A DNA stretch of 13,476 bases from NCBI GenBank assembly GCA_003170935.1, contig PMYA01000117.1, positions 1 through 13,476 of the forward strand, read 5' to 3'. Below the pieces are notes generated by a model, which saw only the letters and a list, made by a program, of their open reading frames with translations, had not been told where the DNA came from and searched no databases. The translations under genes and the position numbers were made by a program. Numbering within the stretch: position 1 is the stretch's first letter; every line of letters starts with the position of its first letter. Source of the DNA: Methanobacteriota archaeon (GTDB lineage Archaea; Halobacteriota; Bog-38; Methanoflorentales; Methanoflorentaceae). Below, one piece after another: positions 7,134-13,476 of this stretch.

Positions 7134-7715
7134 TTACGTTCCTCTACGTCCGTGCGCGGTAAGAGAGGGCGCCGTTTTTTCCGAGCCTCGACCTTTCTTC
7201 CTTAGACCACGGCCTTTTCGGCCTGCACTAGTTTTACCCCTAAAAGCGCGTCTCGGTGAAGACGCTATCCAGTTTAAACTGCTGTCGCTAAGGATACGAG
7301 GGTGGTTTGGATCAATAAGTATTATTTCATACCACTTCGATTTCCCATCTTGTCCTACCCAGTATGAGTTTAAAACCTCTAAGTTTGGGAATTTTCGCGA
7401 AGCACGTTCCTCTGCAATGCGTTGTGAGCTTTTTCGAGCAGTAAGCCGATTAACTCCGAGATGCTTTGTACGGCGGCCACCGCGTGGGCGCTGTTTCCTT
7501 CTGCCCCCGCGCCATGTTCTAACTCGGGCGGTAATGACACCTTGTTTCGCTTTATACCCCAGACTTCTCGCTCTATCAAGTCGTGTTGGCCGTTCGATGC
7601 GAACAACTGACGGTTCGCGCCGCCATGTTTGCAATCGCTGCCACATGAGGCTTTTGACGTAACTGTTTTCTGGCCTTTTCCACGCATCTCGTATGAATCC
7701 ATACATCGATTTCAT
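7134..7715 (-). CDS. rpl15e: 50S ribosomal protein eL15 (L15e)
   Basis: This 193-residue protein is eL15, an archaeal and eukaryotic large-subunit protein that is strongly basic and binds 23S rRNA near the subunit core. The family's motifs run through it: [17 protein letters not shown] (4-20), [65 protein letters not shown], and [28 protein letters not shown]. The last 40 residues are Arg/Lys/Gly-rich, as usual. Length is normal. The ATG at 7715 has GAGG seven bases upstream; a second ATG three codons later is less likely because MKSMYG fits archaeal relatives. Its 110-base leader region holds a TATA-like box and a hairpin (listed separately), so transcription of the block may restart here. 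COG1325 follows after 36 bases. Confidence 0.97.
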   Translation of the reverse strand: MKSMYGFIRDAWKRPENSYVKSLMWQRLQTWRREPSVVRIERPTRLDRARSLGYKAKQGVITARVRTWRGGRRKQRPRGGRRTKHLGVNRLTARKSSQRIAEERASRKFPNLEVLNSYWVGQDGKSKWYEIILIDPNHPRILSDSSLNWIASSPRRAFRGKTSAGRKGRGLRKKGRGSEKTAPSLTAHGRRGT

Positions 7716-7774
7716 TATTTATCCTCTAGTGATCGGTTCAGCATTTATGCTACATTCCTAAGGATCCAAGTAGT

Positions 7775-7788
7775 GCCCCGATTGGGGC
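7775..7788 (-). other. Short GC hairpin in the rpl15e leader
   Basis: GCCCC (7775-7779) and GGGGC (7784-7788) form a perfect five-pair GC stem with a four-base loop, set in AT-rich sequence about 60-74 bases before the rpl15e start. If transcription begins near the TATA-like box at 7813-7820, the hairpin would lie close to the 5' end of the leader. No U-run follows it in the minus direction, so it does not look like a terminator for the preceding GTPase gene. A role in leader stability or autogenous control by eL15 is possible but not shown. Confidence 0.3.
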
Positions 7789-7812
7789 TGTTTACAAAAG
7801 AAGATCATAGAA

Positions 7813-7820
7813 CATATATC
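7813..7820 (-). promoter_or_regulatory. Possible TATA box for rpl15e
   Basis: On the minus strand GATATATG follows the purine-rich stretch AAGAAA right after the GTPase stop codon. The arrangement resembles an archaeal BRE plus TATA element. A start about 25 bases downstream would fall near 7792 and leave a leader of about 75 bases before the eL15 ATG. The match is short, so this is only a suggestion. Confidence 0.25.
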
Positions 7821-7824
7821 TTTC

Positions 7825-9006
7825 TTACTTGGCACGCGAAGTCGAAACAATCTTGATAATATCGCCATTTTTTAATTCGTGATGCTCACCAAGTCGCTTT
7901 TTCGTACGAACGTCTAAAGCATATAGAAAACCGCGACCAATATCAGTATGGACTTTGAAGGCAAGGTCTTTAGCAGTCCCTCCTTCCCTAATTAACAATG
8001 CGTCTGGTAAAACTCGTCCTTGCTTATCTGACCATCGGTGTTCGTCTTCGACTGGATACACCACTATGTACCTAAGCACGTCGAACACCGTTACGTTCAG
8101 ACACTTCTGGACCCCTGTGCCCCCTTCACTGACAAACTTTTGTAAGCGCTCAAGCGCAGTTTTTTGTTGCTGATTTAGCGATTTGACTATGGTGAAATGA
8201 GTATCACCTGGTACATACGCTATGAGTCCCTTTTGTTGAGCAAGTCGAAGCGCAAGTTCAGCTTCTCCACTTGTTGCCACTACATCTTCATACGCGCCTG
8301 CGATTCGGGAAATATTTTCAAAAGATGTGACATCTTTTTTATTTGCTGCGATAAGAATGGGTTTTGCGACCTTTCTAATTTGTTGTGATAAGTTTATTAT
8401 GACCTCGTGCCCCCAGCTTTCTGGAGGAATGTCTAAAAGTCCTAGCTTCTGCATTGCGTTTCTGATTTGACGTGCTTCAATATTGAGTCCTGCCAGTTGA
8501 GTGGCTATAACTTGCACGATGTTGTGCTCAAGTTGTGCTTTCTTTGCGAGTCTTTGCCAATTTTTTTCTATGATGCCAGTAATCCACAACGAGATCTCAC
8601 TTTCCAGTAACGTAACGTCCTCCAATGGATCGTGCGAGGGTGCGCCGAGCACGTTGCCCTCTATATCAGTCCCACCTGATGCGTCAATTACGTTTATGAT
8701 CGCCTCCGATTGACGGAGGTTGTCGAGGAAAGTATTGCCAAGTCCACGCCCTTTGTGAGCCTCGGGAACCAAGCCTGCAACATCAACCAGCTCGATAGGG
8801 ACAAATCTCACTCCATCCATGCAGTGACCGCACCGAGTTGTGAGCTGAGTGCACGGGCAAGGTACACGTACATATGAAGTTCCTCGATTAGCGTTTATAG
8901 TCGTAAAAGGATAGTTCGCTATCTCAACATTAACAAGTGTTGCGGCTTTAAAAAAAGTTGATTTGCCTGTATTTGGTTTACCGGCAAGAGCGATTGACAA
9001 GCTCAT
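7825..9006 (-). CDS. YchF/Ygr210-type GTP-binding protein with TGS domain
   Basis: This 393-residue protein belongs to the Obg-like ATPase/GTPase branch (COG0012, YchF), in the archaeal-fungal Ygr210 subgroup. The role in archaea is unclear; relatives act on ribosomes or stress responses. The P-loop is GKPNTGKS (9-16), the G3-type motif DVAGLVPEAHKGRGLGN lies at 75-91, and NKKD at 222-225 corresponds to the G4 motif. The C-terminal TGS domain spans about 305-389 and ends with LKNGDIIKIVS. A small cysteine cluster, Cys50, Cys52, Cys59 and Cys62, sits in the loop before DVAGL, as in Ygr210-like proteins, and may bind zinc. YchF proteins often prefer ATP owing to an altered G4; here NKKD looks GTP-like. 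The ATG overlaps the mptE stop by four bases. About 110 bases follow before eL15. Confidence 0.91.
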   Translation of the reverse strand: MSLSIALAGKPNTGKSTFFKAATLVNVEIANYPFTTINANRGTSYVRVPCPCTQLTTRCGHCMDGVRFVPIELVDVAGLVPEAHKGRGLGNTFLDNLRQSEAIINVIDASGGTDIEGNVLGAPSHDPLEDVTLLESEISLWITGIIEKNWQRLAKKAQLEHNIVQVIATQLAGLNIEARQIRNAMQKLGLLDIPPESWGHEVIINLSQQIRKVAKPILIAANKKDVTSFENISRIAGAYEDVVATSGEAELALRLAQQKGLIAYVPGDTHFTIVKSLNQQQKTALERLQKFVSEGGTGVQKCLNVTVFDVLRYIVVYPVEDEHRWSDKQGRVLPDALLIREGGTAKDLAFKVHTDIGRGFLYALDVRTKKRLGEHHELKNGDIIKIVSTSRAK

Positions 9007-9650
9007 TTAAAGTTTACATCAGCTCCTTTAAGCAATTTTTTTGCCCACAGCAGCTTTTTTTTCTTTGTTGGGCTGACATTATTATCGGAAAAATCAAATC
9101 CGATCGCGCTTATTACTTGAGCCCCAAACTCTTTCGCCAAAAAAACCGCCCTATCCCCGTCAGTAAAACCACCTACATTAAGTACGTTTTTCAGTGGTTT
9201 AGCCTGCGTCGTCCCAAGCACGGTGCTAAATGAGGGGACATGTGTTTTTATGGCGTCGATGTTGTCTCCGTGCGCGTGAATAACCATTATCGCACACATC
9301 ACATTTGCTCGCTTTAGATCGTTGATGCGGCCGTCTAGATCAGACACAATAATATGGGGGATAACTCCTTGCGCTAACAGCATAGAGGTAGCGCCATCTG
9401 CTGCTATGATTGTCTCTCGAGTCTCAATTTTTCCATTTTGAATGTCTGCAACTAAGGTTGGCGCTTTGCCGCAAACTAAAACATCGCGCTTAGTGATGAG
9501 ATGGCGGAGTTTGCTTTGTGTCTCCTCGAAACTACCTTTTGATGTCAGCAAGGAGGATAATAACAAGCCTGAACGCTCATCTTTAGTGCGGTCAAATCCG
9601 AAATCGCGTACTATCTGTTTATAGATAGTATTCCACTCTTTCTGGTCCAT
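9003..9650 (-). CDS. mptE: 6-hydroxymethyl-7,8-dihydropterin pyrophosphokinase MptE
   Basis: This 215-residue protein matches archaeal MptE (DUF115, COG1634), which uses ATP to pyrophosphorylate 6-hydroxymethyl-7,8-dihydropterin on the way to tetrahydromethanopterin (or folate in some archaea). It is unrelated to bacterial FolK. Motifs seen are AADGATS (83-89), PHIIVSDLDGR (98-108) with the acidic SDLDG, VIHAHGDN (123-130) and GGFTDGDRAVFLAKEFGA (160-177). These Asp and His residues are the expected metal and ATP site. The N-terminal 50 residues form the usual helical lead, MDQKEWNTIYKQIVRDFGFD. The ATG lies three bases after the ileS stop and the end overlaps the GTPase start by four. The gene is a pointer to methanopterin-based C1 metabolism, so to a methanogen, methanotroph or related archaeon. 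Confidence 0.92.
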   Translation of the reverse strand: MDQKEWNTIYKQIVRDFGFDRTKDERSGLLLSSLLTSKGSFEETQSKLRHLITKRDVLVCGKAPTLVADIQNGKIETRETIIAADGATSMLLAQGVIPHIIVSDLDGRINDLKRANVMCAIMVIHAHGDNIDAIKTHVPSFSTVLGTTQAKPLKNVLNVGGFTDGDRAVFLAKEFGAQVISAIGFDFSDNNVSPTKKKKLLWAKKLLKGADVNFK

Positions 9651-9653
9651 ATG

Positions 9654-12600
9654 CTATTCAGCAAGTGAAATCTCGACTTTATGGCCGTCGATCACCCACT
9701 CTTTGCTAAGCAGCGCGTTTACAACTTCCCCTTCTTCAATGGACGTTGAAAGCGTCTCATCTTTAACATACGATTCAAACGATTGGATAGCCTTTGAGAC
9801 TTCACCAGAGCAACGGTAACCAACCCTAATACGAGCGGTGTATTCTAAATCCAGCTCTTTACGCATGACTTGTATTCTCCTGATAACCTCTCGAACGAGC
9901 AATTCTTGGCGAAGTTCGACTGTCAATTCGGTGTTTAAAAATACGTTAAGGCCGCGGTTCTCACTTTTTATCAGGCTGGGCTTTGTTTTTTTCGAGATTG
10001 TTATGTCTTCCTTTGAAAGAATAACTGTTTTTTTTGCCACGTCTAATTTAATGCCCTCATCTAGCTTTTGTAGTACTTCATCCGATGCCAAGTTGCTGAG
10101 AACTTGTTTGATCTGGGGCGCTAATTCTTTATATTTCGGCCCGACTTTTGCAAAATTCAGGCTAACATTATACTCAACGAGATCCTTTTCGTCTTTTTCA
10201 AAATTTATAGACTTTATGTTGAGTTCATTCTTTACGATTGCTTTAAGCTCATTTTGCGTTAGTTCAGGTCCAATGCAGATTATTTCTTTGAGCGGTTGTC
10301 GTGTTTTGATGTTTGCGGACGATCGAGCTGCCCTTCCTGCTTCGACGATTTGCATGGCATAAGCCATCTCTTGTTCCACTTCAGGAATCATTCGATTAAC
10401 TATAATGTCGGGGTAAGAATCTAAGTGAACGCTCTCTTCGGGTTCTTGAGCATAGCACGAAAGGGATTTGTATAAATGTTCTGAAATAAATGGCGTAAAG
10501 GGAGCGATTAGTTTGCTTAACGTCCATAAAGTCTCGAAAAGCGAGACATACGCAGAAATTTTGGCCTCATCCCGTTCATTCTTCCAGAAACGTCTCCTAG
10601 ATGTTCTAACAAACCAGTTGCTCAGCTCTTCAATAAATGCGTCTATTTCGATTGTAGCAGCGTGGTAGTCATACTTATCCATGTGCGTGACTACGTTCGA
10701 TATTAAGCCGTTTAAACGTGAAAGCAGCCACCGGTCGATAAGGTCTCTCTGTTCATCTGCAAGGTTCCATCCTGCATCGAACTTATCTATTTCAGCATAT
10801 GTCGTGAAAAAGGAGAGCACATTCCAAAGCGTAGAGATCGTTTTACGCTGAGATTCGACGATTGCTTCTTGATAGAATTTTTTTGCAGTTCCTGGATTAC
10901 CGACGCTGAAAAGGTACCAACGTAGGCTGTCGGCCCCTTCGCTGTTCAGTATTTGCCACGGATCGACAGTGTTACCTTTACTTTTTGACATCTTTCGACC
11001 TTGTTCGTCTACGATGTGGCCGAGGCTTATCACGTTGTTATAGGCATTTGACCCGAATACAGCGCTAGCTATGGCGTGCAAGCTGTAAAACCAACCGCGC
11101 GTTTGATCGACGCCTTCTGCTATGAAATCTACCGGCATTTTGCATTCGTCGCTGTGCTCGAACGGATAGTGAAGCGACGCAAAGGGAGCGCAACCTGAGT
11201 CGTACCAGCAGTCTATTACGTCCGGAATACGGTGCATTTCCTCTCCGCATTCGTCGCAACTAAAAACAGCGCGGTCAATATACGGTTTATGGACGTCGCT
11301 AAGAGAGGTTTCAGAGTCCATTCGTTGCTGAAGCTCATCAATGCTTCCGATAAAAGATAGGTGGCCGTTAGGACATTTCCATATAGGTAATGGCGTCCCC
11401 CAATAACGCTCTCGACTCAGCGCCCAGTCGCGCGCATTTTCTATAAAGTTGCCGAAGCGTCCGTGTTTCAGCACTTCTGGATGCCACTGAACCAGTTCGT
11501 TGTTTCGGGTCAGGACGTGGCGTAATGAACTCATCTTGATAAACCACGTCTTTCGAGCATAATACATAAGTGGGGTCTCGCAGCGCCAACAGAATGGATA
11601 ACTATGTTCGTGTATCTCGCTTTTAAATAGCAAGTTTCGAGCTGCAAGATTGTCCCTAATTACGGGGTTTGCTTCTATAAAAAAGAGCCCGCCTACCAAA
11701 TCGACGTGATCATCAAAACGTCCGTCGGGTTTAACAAGTTGGATAAGGGGGAGGCCTTCAGCCTTTGCTACGTTAAAGTCATCCTCGCCGAACGCCGGAG
11801 CGATATGGACGATGCCAGTTCCTTCACTTGTGTTGACGAAATCTGCAAGCACAACACTAAACTCGCTATCGCTAAATAGAGATTGATATTGTTGTCCGTT
11901 GAGTTCTCGTCCAAGGTACTCCCTAGTCACCTCAAAATATTGCTTATCAGGCAATACTGTATCCAGTAAATCTTTCGCAAAAATGAGAGACTGGTTTCTA
12001 ACTTTTACTTTGACATACGTGATGTTTGGATTTACAGCAAGTGCTACATTCGAAAGGAGGGTCCACGGCGTTGTTGTCCAGGCTAAAAAAAAGGTTTCAC
12101 TTTGGTCTGAAAGAGGGAACTTAACAAAGGTTGCCTCCTCGTTGATAATAGCGTAACCTTGAGCTACTTCGTGAGTGCTTAAGGCAGTTCCGCAGCGAGG
12201 ACAATACGGAACGACATAATGACCTTCATAGATAAGATCTCGCTCCCAAAGGCGTTTAAGCGACCACCAAACCGATTCGATGTAGTGTGGGTCCATAGTA
12301 GTATACGGCGTGGCTAGGTCGATAAAGAAGCCCACTCGCTTGGTCATCTCTGCCCACTCGTCGATATGGCTAAATACTGAGCTTCGGCAAGCGTTGTTGA
12401 ATTTTTCAACTCCATAGGTCTCTATGCTTGCTTTATTCTGAAAATTAAGTTCTTTCTCTACAGAAATCTCAACTGGAAGTCCGTGGCAATCCCAACCGCT
12501 TTTGCGAGGCACATAATAACCTCGCATCGATTTATAACGGAGGAACAGATCTTTTACCACTCGAGCATAGACGTGGTGAACGCCAGGAGAGCCGTTCGCT

Positions 12601-12743
12601 GTTGGCGGCCCTTCAACAAATCTAAACAGTTCAGCTCCCTTGTTTGCGCTTAAACTCTTTGTTATAATGTCGTTATCATCCCACGCTTTGAGGATGCTTT
12701 TTTCCATAGCGACGAAGTTAGAATCTTGCTGAGAATGTGACAT
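9654..12743 (-). CDS. ileS: Isoleucyl-tRNA synthetase
   Basis: This 1029-residue class I enzyme charges tRNA-Ile with isoleucine. The Rossmann core starts with the segment EGPPTANGSPGVHH (44-57); here the usual HIGH motif reads GVHH. KMSKS is intact at 584-588 in GRKMSKSKGN. The CP1 editing domain carries AWTTTPWTLLSN (221-232) and GIVHIAPAFGEDDF (310-323). Metal-binding pairs include CPRC (181-184), FCWRC (385 and 388), and CDEC (496-499). The GVDQTRGWFYSL stretch (544-555), the anticodon-binding helix DRWLLSRLN (670-678) and LSNWFVRTSRRRFW (707-720) are typical of the archaeal/eukaryotic-type (IleS2-like) enzymes. The C-terminal region is long, as in that group. The ATG has no strong Shine-Dalgarno site and follows a 168-base gap. 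MptE starts three bases after its stop. The GVHH variant also occurs in IleS2-type bacterial enzymes, so lateral transfer is possible. Confidence 0.98.
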   Translation of the reverse strand: MSHSQQDSNFVAMEKSILKAWDDNDIITKSLSANKGAELFRFVEGPPTANGSPGVHHVYARVVKDLFLRYKSMRGYYVPRKSGWDCHGLPVEISVEKELNFQNKASIETYGVEKFNNACRSSVFSHIDEWAEMTKRVGFFIDLATPYTTMDPHYIESVWWSLKRLWERDLIYEGHYVVPYCPRCGTALSTHEVAQGYAIINEEATFVKFPLSDQSETFFLAWTTTPWTLLSNVALAVNPNITYVKVKVRNQSLIFAKDLLDTVLPDKQYFEVTREYLGRELNGQQYQSLFSDSEFSVVLADFVNTSEGTGIVHIAPAFGEDDFNVAKAEGLPLIQLVKPDGRFDDHVDLVGGLFFIEANPVIRDNLAARNLLFKSEIHEHSYPFCWRCETPLMYYARKTWFIKMSSLRHVLTRNNELVQWHPEVLKHGRFGNFIENARDWALSRERYWGTPLPIWKCPNGHLSFIGSIDELQQRMDSETSLSDVHKPYIDRAVFSCDECGEEMHRIPDVIDCWYDSGCAPFASLHYPFEHSDECKMPVDFIAEGVDQTRGWFYSLHAIASAVFGSNAYNNVISLGHIVDEQGRKMSKSKGNTVDPWQILNSEGADSLRWYLFSVGNPGTAKKFYQEAIVESQRKTISTLWNVLSFFTTYAEIDKFDAGWNLADEQRDLIDRWLLSRLNGLISNVVTHMDKYDYHAATIEIDAFIEELSNWFVRTSRRRFWKNERDEAKISAYVSLFETLWTLSKLIAPFTPFISEHLYKSLSCYAQEPEESVHLDSYPDIIVNRMIPEVEQEMAYAMQIVEAGRAARSSANIKTRQPLKEIICIGPELTQNELKAIVKNELNIKSINFEKDEKDLVEYNVSLNFAKVGPKYKELAPQIKQVLSNLASDEVLQKLDEGIKLDVAKKTVILSKEDITISKKTKPSLIKSENRGLNVFLNTELTVELRQELLVREVIRRIQVMRKELDLEYTARIRVGYRCSGEVSKAIQSFESYVKDETLSTSIEEGEVVNALLSKEWVIDGHKVEISLAE

Positions 12744-12911
12744 TATTATTGCCGTAAGTTTAGTTTTGGGGTTGCCTTAGTTTGCGGTTCGCTCCCATTT
12801 CTTAAGATCAGTATGACGGGCGAGATGAATGTTCCTCAGATAATAATCTGTCTTAGTCCACCAATAAGTCGAGTGTTTTCGTCCATAACAAGAAGTCTAA
12901 ATGGCTTTAGA
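12744..12911 (-). promoter_or_regulatory. Gap upstream of ileS; promoter expected, not clearly seen
   Basis: This 168-base stretch separates nikR from ileS. An ileS promoter should lie here if it is not read through from nikR. No strong BRE/TATA pair or Shine-Dalgarno site is visible near the ileS ATG. CAGAT and ATCTG (12837-12850) form a small inverted repeat with a four-base spacer, about 95 bases before ileS. Two overlapping protein-like frames (listed separately) occupy most of the gap. No tRNA was recognised. Confidence 0.3.
12777..12896 (-). other. Protein-like open frame without a start codon
   Basis: In the same frame as nikR, after two in-frame stops, a 39-codon open stretch runs from 12896 to a TAA at 12779-12777. 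Its translation contains YGRKHSTYWWTKTD and ends ARHTDLKKWERTAN. The mix (two adjacent Trp, many Thr, Lys, Tyr, His) looks more like a protein than chance sequence. It has no ATG, GTG or TTG; the only near-start codon is a CTG late in the frame. It could be a gene relic, a small gene with an unusual start, or chance. It overlaps the frame at 12836-12973 on the same strand in a different reading frame, so at most one is real over the shared part unless a frameshift joins them. I do not recognise a family. Confidence 0.2.
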
Positions 12912-12973
12912 TCAGCTTTTTTGTGTTTTAGGTTGACAATTTCTTGAATCGGGGTGCATGTCTTGGTAACCAA
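12836..12973 (-). CDS. Possible 45-residue small protein overlapping the nikR 3' end
   Basis: A frame opening with TTG at 12973 gives a 45-residue peptide starting MVTKTCTPIQEIVNLKH and containing PFRLLVMDENTRLIGG before a TGA at 12838-12836. Its composition and codon pattern (many purine-first codons) look coding, and an in-frame stop lies just two codons upstream of the TTG. No good Shine-Dalgarno site is visible. The first 20 codons overlap the tail of nikR, exactly where NikR runs past the usual family end. A one-base frameshift near 12838-12850 would join it to the second part of the neighbouring frame (12777-12896), giving a protein of about 65 residues, so a broken small gene is another option. 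I do not recognise it and the call is weak. Confidence 0.25.
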   Translation of the reverse strand: MVTKTCTPIQEIVNLKHKKADLKPFRLLVMDENTRLIGGLRQIII

Positions 12974-13427
12974 CGCTCATGGTGTTATTTGCACGTTGGT
13001 CTGAACTTCCCAGGCTAAGCGTGGGAATAACAAACGTTCTCACCTGAAAAACCCCGCTTTGAATCATCATTTTTTCAGCAAAACCGCTAATATCTGTCGC
13101 ACTCCCGTGAACTACATCGATCTCGAGACAATTAGTTGGGTCTAAATGGATGTGGACGGTAGATGTGATAATCTTAGCATTTTCGTGTTGAATATCAGTT
13201 AAAAGCGAAATTAGGCCTCGCTGTTCATGATTATATACCAGTGTTATTACGCCAATCTGTTCTCCTTCTGTTTGGCCTAACGACTCATAATCTAGCAGAT
13301 AACCCCTAATTGCATCTCTAATTGCCTCTGATCGTGAAGAGTAGCCCCTCTCGTTAATAACGTTATCAAATGCAGAAAGGAGCCGTGAAGGTATTGAAAC
13401 TCCTATCCTCATCAGTTGGTCTTCCAT
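12912..13427 (-). CDS. nikR: Nickel-responsive regulator NikR
   Basis: This is a NikR-type repressor: a ribbon-helix-helix DNA-binding part and an ACT-like nickel-binding part, working as a tetramer. From the ATG at 13427 it has 171 residues. The N-terminal RIGVSIPSRLLSAFD and GYSSRSEAIRDAIRGYL form the DNA-binding part. The nickel ligands are complete: His in TDIQHEN, two His in VHIHLD, and Cys in TNCLEI (positions 81, 92, 94 and 100 from this start). Family members usually end soon after the last strand (here FQVRTFVIPTLS); this one has about 30 extra polar residues, SSDQRANNTMSV onward. Starts at TTG 13448 and ATG 13412 are also possible; the latter gives MRIGVSIP, closest to relatives. 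It probably controls nickel uptake or nickel enzymes (hydrogenase, CODH, methyl-CoM reductase), none of which is in view. Confidence 0.93.
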   Translation of the reverse strand: MEDQLMRIGVSIPSRLLSAFDNVINERGYSSRSEAIRDAIRGYLLDYESLGQTEGEQIGVITLVYNHEQRGLISLLTDIQHENAKIITSTVHIHLDPTNCLEIDVVHGSATDISGFAEKMMIQSGVFQVRTFVIPTLSLGSSDQRANNTMSVGYQDMHPDSRNCQPKTQKS

Positions 13428-13439
13428 AAAATATCTCTG

Positions 13440-13464
13440 TTTATACAATAAGCAAGACTTATTA
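13440..13464 (-). promoter_or_regulatory. Possible nikR promoter with overlapping inverted repeat
   Basis: On the minus strand a TATAAA-like box (13445-13440) lies about 30 bases before the ATG at 13412, a fitting distance for a leaderless or short-leader transcript. Next to it AATAAG (13448-13453) and CTTATT (13459-13464, plus-strand reading) form a perfect six-base inverted repeat with a five-base spacer; further bases pair with mismatches on both sides. A repressor bound here would block TBP, so autoregulation by NikR is a reasonable guess. The spacing differs from the long-spaced E. coli nik operator. Confidence 0.35.
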
Positions 13465-13476
13465 TGATTGTTAATC

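Noticed and set aside
7114..7662. Long plus-strand open frame of 182 codons
   Set aside because: It lies antisense to rpl15e; the high GC and Arg content of eL15 keeps the opposite frame open. Its translation is Arg/Pro/Leu-rich and unlike a known protein.
7379..7702. Second minus-strand frame inside rpl15e
   Set aside because: It overlaps the well-supported eL15 gene in another frame and shows no recognisable motif.
7775..7788. Hairpin as a terminator of the GTPase gene
   Set aside because: No U-run follows it on the minus strand, and archaeal termination normally uses U-rich tracts rather than a GC hairpin.
9838..10362. Plus-strand frame of 174 codons
   Set aside because: It is antisense to the ileS C-terminal region and is very rich in Ser, Phe and Leu, as expected for the mirror of a charged helical protein.
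12826..12948. Plus-strand frame of about 40 codons in the nikR-ileS gap
   Set aside because: It starts with MNVPQIIICL but lies antisense to the minus-strand frames, has no Shine-Dalgarno site and runs into the nikR 3' end.
1..13476. tRNA genes, CRISPR arrays, insertion sequences
   Set aside because: I looked for cloverleaf-like sequence, regularly spaced repeats and transposase frames and saw none; genes fill almost the whole window.

Overview
The window is an archaeal, very probably euryarchaeal, chromosome segment. Nearly all of it is one long block of informational genes on the minus strand, and one gene at the left end is on the plus strand. Archaeal markers are an exosome (Rrp4, Rrp41, Rrp42), RNase P proteins (Pop5-like and Rpp30-like), an SBDS protein, a proteasome alpha subunit, eL15 and eL43, RNA polymerase subunit P, prefoldin beta and a KEOPS Pcc1 subunit. 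MptE, which makes the tetrahydromethanopterin precursor, and the nickel regulator NikR suggest a methanogen, an anaerobic methane oxidiser or an Archaeoglobus-like relative. The species cannot be named from this window.

Layout, read in the direction of minus-strand transcription (right to left). (1) nikR at the right edge has a TATA-like box overlapped by an inverted repeat. (2) A gap of about 170 bases contains two puzzling, mutually overlapping short open frames. (3) ileS, mptE and a YchF/Ygr210-type GTPase gene follow, with 3-base spacing and a 4-base overlap. (4) A gap of about 110 bases with a possible promoter and a hairpin leads into rpl15e. (5) A COG1325-type RNA-binding protein, rnp3, rnp2 and psmA come next; the last three joints are overlaps. 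(6) SBDS, rrp4, rrp41, rrp42, rpl37ae, rpoP, pcc1 and pfdB complete the block, again with frequent overlaps and good Shine-Dalgarno sites. (7) A plus-strand NYN-domain (LabA-like) protein gene converges on pfdB.

This is the conserved archaeal exosome superoperon. It joins RNA 3' decay and processing (exosome), tRNA 5' processing (RNase P), ribosome maturation (SBDS), ribosomal proteins, protein breakdown (proteasome) and folding (prefoldin), transcription (RpoP) and tRNA t6A modification (KEOPS). Close packing suggests co-transcription and translational coupling.

Points worth a second look: rpoP has no ATG, GTG or TTG start, but an ACG sits exactly where the family's initiator methionine is expected, behind a strong Shine-Dalgarno site. 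The nikR-ileS gap holds protein-like short frames that do not fit a simple gene. NikR has a tail beyond the usual family end. IleRS has a GVHH variant of the HIGH motif. I did not find a clearly new multi-gene system; most of the window is a well-known conserved neighbourhood.
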